Part shown: in pieces, positions 63,937 through 64,000 of the stretch
How the letters are laid out: every line of letters starts with the position of its first letter
Numbering within the stretch: the stretch's first letter is position 1
Assembly: GCA_947503035.1 (NCBI GenBank)
Contig: CANNCD010000006.1
Span: 62,001-126,000, forward strand
From: an uncultured Halocynthiibacter sp.
GTDB taxonomy: Bacteria > Pseudomonadota > Alphaproteobacteria > Rhodobacterales > Rhodobacteraceae
DNA: 64,000 nucleotides
Reading direction: 5' to 3'
The notes under the pieces: generated by a model
The model's input: the letters and a program-made list of their open reading frames with translations, nothing else
Databases searched by the model: none
What the model was told of the DNA's origin: nothing
Program-made: the position numbers and the translations under genes

Positions 63937-64000
63937 TTGTAACTCCTTAACTCGAAACGCCGGGGAGGAAGCCAAAGCCCCAAGGGCCTTGGCAAACCGC

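Overview
The window looks like chromosomal core DNA of an alphaproteobacterium of the order Rhodobacterales (Roseobacter group). The grounds are gene content and order: ruvCAB next to a ybgC-tolQRAB-pal-cpoB-tilS-ftsH run, xerC beside a DUF484 gene, phosphatidylcholine synthase, a TAXI-type TRAP transporter, a YcjX/TIGR01620 pair, a group III truncated haemoglobin and a tad (Flp pilus) locus. The species is not identified. Coding density is very high. No stretch of more than 300 bases lacks a gene, and no insertion sequence, prophage, integron or CRISPR array is visible.

Layout: 0-3.2 kb (minus) holB (cut by the edge), tmk, a D,D-carboxypeptidase and a SPOR lipoprotein. 3.4 kb tRNA-Ser(UGA). 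3.7-8.1 kb (plus) a zinc operon: candidate Zur box, zur, an unrecognised 43-aa membrane ORF, znuC, znuB, znuA and a COG0523 GTPase. 8.1-14.5 kb (minus) dctBD-like two-component genes followed by a TAXI binding protein and a fused TRAP permease; the DctD-like regulator has no GAFTGA loop. 14.6-18.4 kb a GntR regulator and a type I secretion ABC/HlyD pair. 18.4-21.4 kb modABC and truA. 21.6-25.6 kb ycjX, its TIGR01620 partner, a truncated haemoglobin and an FAD monooxygenase. 25.7-28.7 kb ileS behind a putative isoleucine-rich leader peptide. 28.8-32.5 kb (minus) an EF-hand protein, pcs, xerC, DUF484 and transaldolase. 32.6-38.7 kb (plus) priA, an unknown 170-aa protein, an MFS transporter, msrA, prmA and a small membrane protein. 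38.8-50.5 kb ruvCAB, a conserved unknown, ybgC, tolQRAB-pal-cpoB, tilS and ftsH. 50.6-52.2 kb chorismate mutase, folD and a small membrane protein. 52.4-62.7 kb a tad locus (cpaC, ompA, cpaE, cpaF, tadB, tadC, two tadD-like genes, prepilin peptidase, AAA ATPase). 62.7-63.9 kb (minus) cpaB and the Flp pilin, convergent with the rest of the tad locus.

How the genes work together: most clusters are tight operons with 4-base ATGA overlaps (tmk/holB, znuCB, modABC, the T1SS pair, ruvC/ruvA, cpoB/tilS, the FAD monooxygenase/haemoglobin pair). The zinc operon links regulator, importer and a putative metallochaperone. The Tol-Pal block serves envelope constriction, and ruvCAB processes Holliday junctions. 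The tad genes supply the secretin, ATPase, inner-membrane platform, peptidase and pilin of a Flp pilus, but the TadE/F minor pilins are not in view. The most interesting signals are the Ile-rich leader before ileS, the DctD homologue without GAFTGA, the split tad locus with an unusual Flp prepilin motif, and paired inverted repeats before ruvC. I found no large undescribed defence or biosynthetic system.
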